From NCBI RefSeq assembly GCF_037153975.1, contig NZ_JBBAYJ010000011.1:1-64000 (forward strand): a stretch of DNA of 64,000 nucleotides. The letters run 5' to 3'. This document shows positions 61,335-64,000 of this stretch, piece after piece. The notes beneath the pieces are model-generated. The model was not told the DNA's origin and did no database searches. It saw nothing but the letters and a program-made list of their open reading frames with translations. This DNA comes from Aquipuribacter sp. SD81 (GTDB lineage Bacteria; Actinomycetota; Actinomycetes; Actinomycetales; JBBAYJ01). Position numbers and translations under genes: made by a program. Within the stretch, counting starts at the first letter, position 1. Each line of letters starts with the position of its first letter.

Positions 61335-62069
61335 GTGACTGTTACTGCGACCGGTGACGTGGTGGGGACGGTCGCCGCGTTGTGGCGCTACCCGGTGAAG
61401 TCGACGTCGGCGGGCGAGCACGTGACCCGCGTCCACGTCTCGGCCCGCGGCCTCGACGGCGACCGGCTGTGGGCGGTCCGCGACGGCGACGGCGACGGCC
61501 GGCTCGGCAGCGGCAAGACGACACGACGCTTCCGCCGCACCGAGGGCCTGCTCGCCCTCGTGAGCAGCTACGACGGCGACGTGCCGGTGCTGCGGTTCCC
61601 GGACGGTCGCCGGCTCCGCGGCGACGACCCTGCCGTGCACGCGGCGCTGTCGGCGTACGCGGGGCGCGACGTGCGGCTCGCGGTGGAGGACGACGTGCCG
61701 CACGCCGACGAGGGTCCGGTGCACCTGGTCACCACCTCGACGCTCCGGCACCTCGACGCGGCGCACGGCGCCCCGGTCGACGCCCGCCACCTGCGGCCGA
61801 ACCTGCTCCTCGACACCCCGGGCAGCGGCCTCGTCGAGCCGGGCTGGGTGGGGCGCCGCCTCGCGGTCGGCGTCGACCTCGTCGTGCAGGTGCGCGAGCC
61901 CATGCCCCGGTGCGTCATGGTGACGAGCGCCCAGGACCGTCTGGACGCCGACCCGGACCTGCTGCGCACCGTCACCGACGTGGCCGACGGCGAGGCCGGC
62001 GTCGTGCTCGACGTCGTGACCCCCGGTGAGGTCGCGGTCGGCGACGAGGTGCGCCTCGCCGACGGCTGA
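61335..62069 (+). CDS. MOSC domain protein with MOSC N-terminal beta-barrel
   Basis: A 244-residue protein with an N-terminal beta-barrel (GTVAALWRYPVKSTSAGEHV, GLDGDRLWAVRDGDGDGRL) and a C-terminal MOSC domain (HLRPNLLLDTPGSG to GDEVRL). The conserved MOSC cysteine is Cys193 in EPMPRCVMVT. Such proteins bind molybdenum cofactor and reduce N-hydroxylated or similar compounds (YcbX/mARC-like). No electron-donor domain is fused, but a flavodoxin gene is next on the opposite strand. GTG 61335 is supported by the -10 box. Confidence 0.92.
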   Translation: MTVTATGDVVGTVAALWRYPVKSTSAGEHVTRVHVSARGLDGDRLWAVRDGDGDGRLGSGKTTRRFRRTEGLLALVSSYDGDVPVLRFPDGRRLRGDDPAVHAALSAYAGRDVRLAVEDDVPHADEGPVHLVTTSTLRHLDAAHGAPVDARHLRPNLLLDTPGSGLVEPGWVGRRLAVGVDLVVQVREPMPRCVMVTSAQDRLDADPDLLRTVTDVADGEAGVVLDVVTPGEVAVGDEVRLADG

Positions 62070-62151
62070 GCCCCCCCGACCCGCGCCCGTCAGGAGCGGT
62101 TCGCGTCCGGGACCCACGGACCCGAGCGCCGCTCGAGCCGGCCAGCGGGCC

Positions 62152-62682
62152 TCAGCGCTGCACGGGGACCGTCGCGGCCAGGGAGCGCCCCCACTCCCGG
62201 GCCCGGCCCAGCTCGCCGTCGGACAGCGGGCCCACCGTGCCCTCGACCGCGAAGGAGTGCGGGTGAGCGACGACCGAGCCGCCGAGCCGGCGCAGCCGCC
62301 TCGACGCCGCGTGCGAGGCGTGCCCCGGCAGGTCCGGGTGGCGGACGTGCGTGTCGAACGCGGCCACACGCGTGCCCGTGCGCAGCTCCCCGCTCCCGAG
62401 CCACTCGCGGATCCCCGGGCCGGTGGAGACGACGGGTCCCTGGCGCGCGGCGTCCGCGCGCGTGCCGGCCAAGCTCATGCCAAACGCGTGGGTCGGCCCG
62501 CCCACCACGAGCAGCTCGGTGTCCACCGCGTCCAGCGGCGGGGCGTGCCCCACCTCGACGACGAGGACGCCCTCCTCGGGTGGGCCGTCGGCGAGACCGC
62601 CCTCACGCAGGCCCTCGGCGACCGCCTCCGCCACGTGCTCCGTGCACCCGAACATCGACTCGTAGACCACCATGGCGCGCAC
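62152..62682 (-). CDS. Flavodoxin domain protein
   Basis: A 176-residue FMN-binding protein. The phosphate loop is MVVYESMFGCTEHVAEAV, where most relatives have FGNT. LLVVGGPTHAFGMSLAGTRAD is the second FMN loop. It is longer than short electron-transfer flavodoxins by a C-terminal segment (HPHSFAVEGTVGPLSDGEL). GTG 62682 is chosen because GGAGG lies upstream and VRAMVVYES matches the family opening; ATG 62673 is the alternative. It could donate electrons to the nearby MOSC protein. Confidence 0.88.
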   Translation of the reverse strand: MRAMVVYESMFGCTEHVAEAVAEGLREGGLADGPPEEGVLVVEVGHAPPLDAVDTELLVVGGPTHAFGMSLAGTRADAARQGPVVSTGPGIREWLGSGELRTGTRVAAFDTHVRHPDLPGHASHAASRRLRRLGGSVVAHPHSFAVEGTVGPLSDGELGRAREWGRSLAATVPVQR

Positions 62683-62783
62683 CGAGCCCACCTCCGCGAC
62701 GAGAACGGCCGGCACGGTCGCCCCGTCCGGTCCGATAGCCCATGGTCGTTCCGGCGGCGGCTGAGGTACCGGGACCTTCGTCC

Positions 62784-63101
62784 TCACGGGCCTGCCCGGC
62801 GCTCGAGCTGCTCGGCCGGCACCCACGCCTCCACGAGCGTCGGCTCCCCCTGGTCGTCGACGACGTACGCCACCCGGCCCTCCCACCCGACCGAGCGGCG
62901 CCACTCCACGAGCAGGCCGGGTGCGCGGGCGCCGCTCGGGTCGACGACCCAGCAGTGCCGGACAGGGCGCACCTCCTGCGCGGCCCGCGGCGCCTCGACC
63001 CGTTCCGCAGCCACGTGGGGTGGCGCCGGGGCGTCGGCGCCCGTCCGGCTGGCCAGCGACCGGGACGGCCGCGGGCCGCGTCGGTCGAGGCCTCCGGACA
63101 T
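62784..63101 (-). CDS. Conserved small actinobacterial protein of unknown function
   Basis: A 105-residue protein. The N-terminal about 45 residues are Arg/Ala/Pro-rich and likely disordered; the conserved-looking part is PVRHCWVVDPSGARAPGLLV, EWRRSVGWEGRVAYVVDDQG and LVEAWVPAEQLERR. I recall similar proteins in many actinomycetes without assigned function. ATG 63101 has a CATCCT -10-like box 6 bases upstream, so the transcript may be leaderless. The 31-bp repeat array lies directly upstream. Confidence 0.75.
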   Translation of the reverse strand: MSGGLDRRGPRPSRSLASRTGADAPAPPHVAAERVEAPRAAQEVRPVRHCWVVDPSGARAPGLLVEWRRSVGWEGRVAYVVDDQGEPTLVEAWVPAEQLERRAGP

Positions 63102-63139
63102 GCCGCCAGGATGGCACAGGCGTCGTACACGTGTTCGAC

Positions 63140-63357
63140 CGAGACAAGAACGCAGACACACGTGGCGTCCGTCGACAGGAACGCAGACGTACGCGCCGCA
63201 CGTCGACACGAACGCAGACACACGCGCCGTACGTCGACAGGAACGCAGACGTACGCGCCGCACGTCGACACGAACGCAGACGCACGCGCCGTCCGTCGAC
63301 AGGAACGCAGACACACGCGCCGCACGTCCACACGAACGCAGACGTACGCGCGGTGCG
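63140..63357. repeat. 31-bp tandem repeat, seven copies with alternating types
   Basis: AACGCAG starts at 63149, 63180, 63211, 63242, 63273, 63304 and 63335, an exact 31-base period with no spacers. Copies 2, 4 and 6 read AGGAACGCAGAC, while copies 3, 5 and 7 read ACGAACGCAGAC, so the true unit is probably 62 bases. Most copies include GTCGAC. The array fills the gap between YjbQ and the next minus-strand gene. Confidence 0.95.
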
Positions 63358-63360
63358 ACG

Positions 63361-63768
63361 TCAACCGGCCAGGAAGCTGAGGCGCACCCGACGGTCGGGG
63401 TTGTCGGCGTTGGTGTCGACGAGCACGACGCTCTGCCACGTGCCGAGCTGCGGCCGGCCGCCCAGGACCGGGACCGACAGCGACGGCGCGACGAAGGCGG
63501 GGAGCACGTGGTCGCGGCCGTGGCCGGGTGAGCCGTGGCGGTGCACCCAGCCGTCGTCGCGGGGCAGCAGGAGCTCCAGCGCCCGCTCGAGGTCCGGCTC
63601 GCTGCCCGCGCCGGTCTCGATCACCGCGACGCCTGCCGTCGCGTGCGGCACGAAGACGTGGACCAGCCCGTCCGACTCGTCCCCGGCCCGGCAGAACCGG
63701 ACGACCTCGTCGGTCAGGTCGGTGACGACGCGCGACCCCGTCCGTACCTGCAGCAGCTCAGACCTCAC
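63361..63768 (-). CDS. YjbQ/UPF0047 family protein
   Basis: A 135-residue protein of the secondary thiamine-phosphate synthase/YjbQ family, a widely conserved fold of uncertain main role. Motifs: HVFVPHATAGVAVIETG, DLERALELLLPRDDGWVH, GHGRDHVLPAFVAPSLSVPV and GTWQSVVLVDTN, with the family His and Glu residues. GTG 63768 is set by a TAGCGT box 7 bases upstream. The stop lies 4 bases from the repeat array. Confidence 0.94.
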   Translation of the reverse strand: MRSELLQVRTGSRVVTDLTDEVVRFCRAGDESDGLVHVFVPHATAGVAVIETGAGSEPDLERALELLLPRDDGWVHRHGSPGHGRDHVLPAFVAPSLSVPVLGGRPQLGTWQSVVLVDTNADNPDRRVRLSFLAG

Positions 63769-63775
63769 TGTCGCG

Positions 63776-63781
63776 ACGCTA
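63776..63781 (-). promoter_or_regulatory. -10 box TAGCGT for the yjbQ-like gene
   Basis: TAGCGT on the minus strand, 7 bases, then GTG 63768: leaderless-type promoter. Confidence 0.65.
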
Positions 63782-63925
63782 CCGAGACGTCACCCGACGG
63801 TCATCCGCTCGTCACCGAGGGGCGGCCGTTGTGTCCGGCACGTCGCCTACGCTTCCGCGCGGACCGGACGAACCCGGACCGAACCGTCACTCCCCCCATC
63901 TCCGACACCTCACGAGGGGACGCGC

Positions 63926-64000
63926 ATGCGTCGCACAGCACTCCCGACGGCCCTGGCCGTCGCCCTGGCCGTCGGCACCGTCGCCACGGCCGCGACCACC
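63926..64000 (+). CDS. N-terminus of a secreted protein, cut by the window edge
   Basis: Only 25 residues are visible, MRRTALPTALAVALAVGTVA and then TAATT. This is a typical Sec signal peptide: two Arg, a hydrophobic Ala/Leu/Val core and a likely cleavage near ATA-A. GAGGGG lies upstream of ATG 63926, and a TACGCT -10 candidate lies near 63849. The mature protein and its function are outside the window. Confidence 0.7.
   Translation, partial: MRRTALPTALAVALAVGTVATAATT

Noticed and set aside
63140-63357. CRISPR array
   Set aside because: The 31-base units follow each other directly with no unique spacers, and there are no cas genes nearby.
1-64000. tRNA, rRNA, insertion sequences or prophage
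   Set aside because: No cloverleaf with a TTCGA-type arm, transposase, integrase or phage structural gene was recognised on either strand.

Overview
The window looks like chromosomal DNA from a very GC-rich actinomycete (Actinomycetota). Several signs support this: nearly all third codon positions are G or C, GTG starts are frequent, there is a mycothiol-type Rv2466c-like thioredoxin-fold protein, an F420-type luciferase-like oxidoreductase, a GlnR-type operator in front of glnA, and many actinobacterial families of unknown function (DUF3043, DUF4191, DUF3072, DUF2630). Many genes have a TAnnnT -10 box ending only 6-8 nt before the start codon, so they are probably transcribed as leaderless mRNAs. 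No mobile element, prophage, CRISPR array, rRNA or tRNA gene was seen, and no stretch over 300 bases lacks a gene.

Layout. 1-6 kb: glycerate kinase (cut by the window edge), nadA, a tandem repeat, an M20 dipeptidase, DUF3043, an aldo/keto reductase, a small protein and a small lipoprotein. 6-36 kb: a conserved-type housekeeping block with a divergent CobT paralogue, gcvT, leucyl aminopeptidase, lpd, a two-lipoyl-domain E2 (sucB), a TIGR01777-type SDR, a Ser/Thr kinase, a flavin oxidoreductase, peptidase S51-cobT-cobS, an MMPL transporter with a divergent MarR gene, lipB, a nucleoside hydrolase with an F420-type enzyme, lipA, a secreted vWA protein, an HTH-kinase pair, DUF4191, RDD, a GH3 beta-glucosidase and glnA. 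The E2, lipoamide dehydrogenase, lipB and lipA together cover assembly and recycling of lipoyl-dependent 2-oxo-acid dehydrogenase parts, with gcvT nearby.

36-47 kb: accessory and stress genes. These are a DUF6326-like membrane protein beside a two-component system, GNAT, a duplicated PCD-like/VOC protein in a four-gene unit with a zinc ribbon, a serine hydrolase and an NTF2-like protein, then DUF808, DUF3592, an Rv2466c-like protein with CPWT instead of CPWC, a nitroreductase with a perfect 16-bp operator-like palindrome, and SelO.

47.7-58.4 kb holds the most interesting system: five overlapping genes encoding DUF4132/HEAT, MoxR AAA+ ATPase, DUF5682, vWA and SWIM zinc-finger proteins. As I recall it, this is the same set and order as Escherichia coli yehI-yehL-yehM-yehP-yehQ, a widespread but functionally unresolved ATPase/vWA system. 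58-64 kb: a second S51 peptidase, DUF3072, DUF2630, rhodanese, YbaK, MOSC, flavodoxin, a conserved small protein, a seven-copy 31-bp repeat, YjbQ and the start of a secreted protein cut by the window edge.
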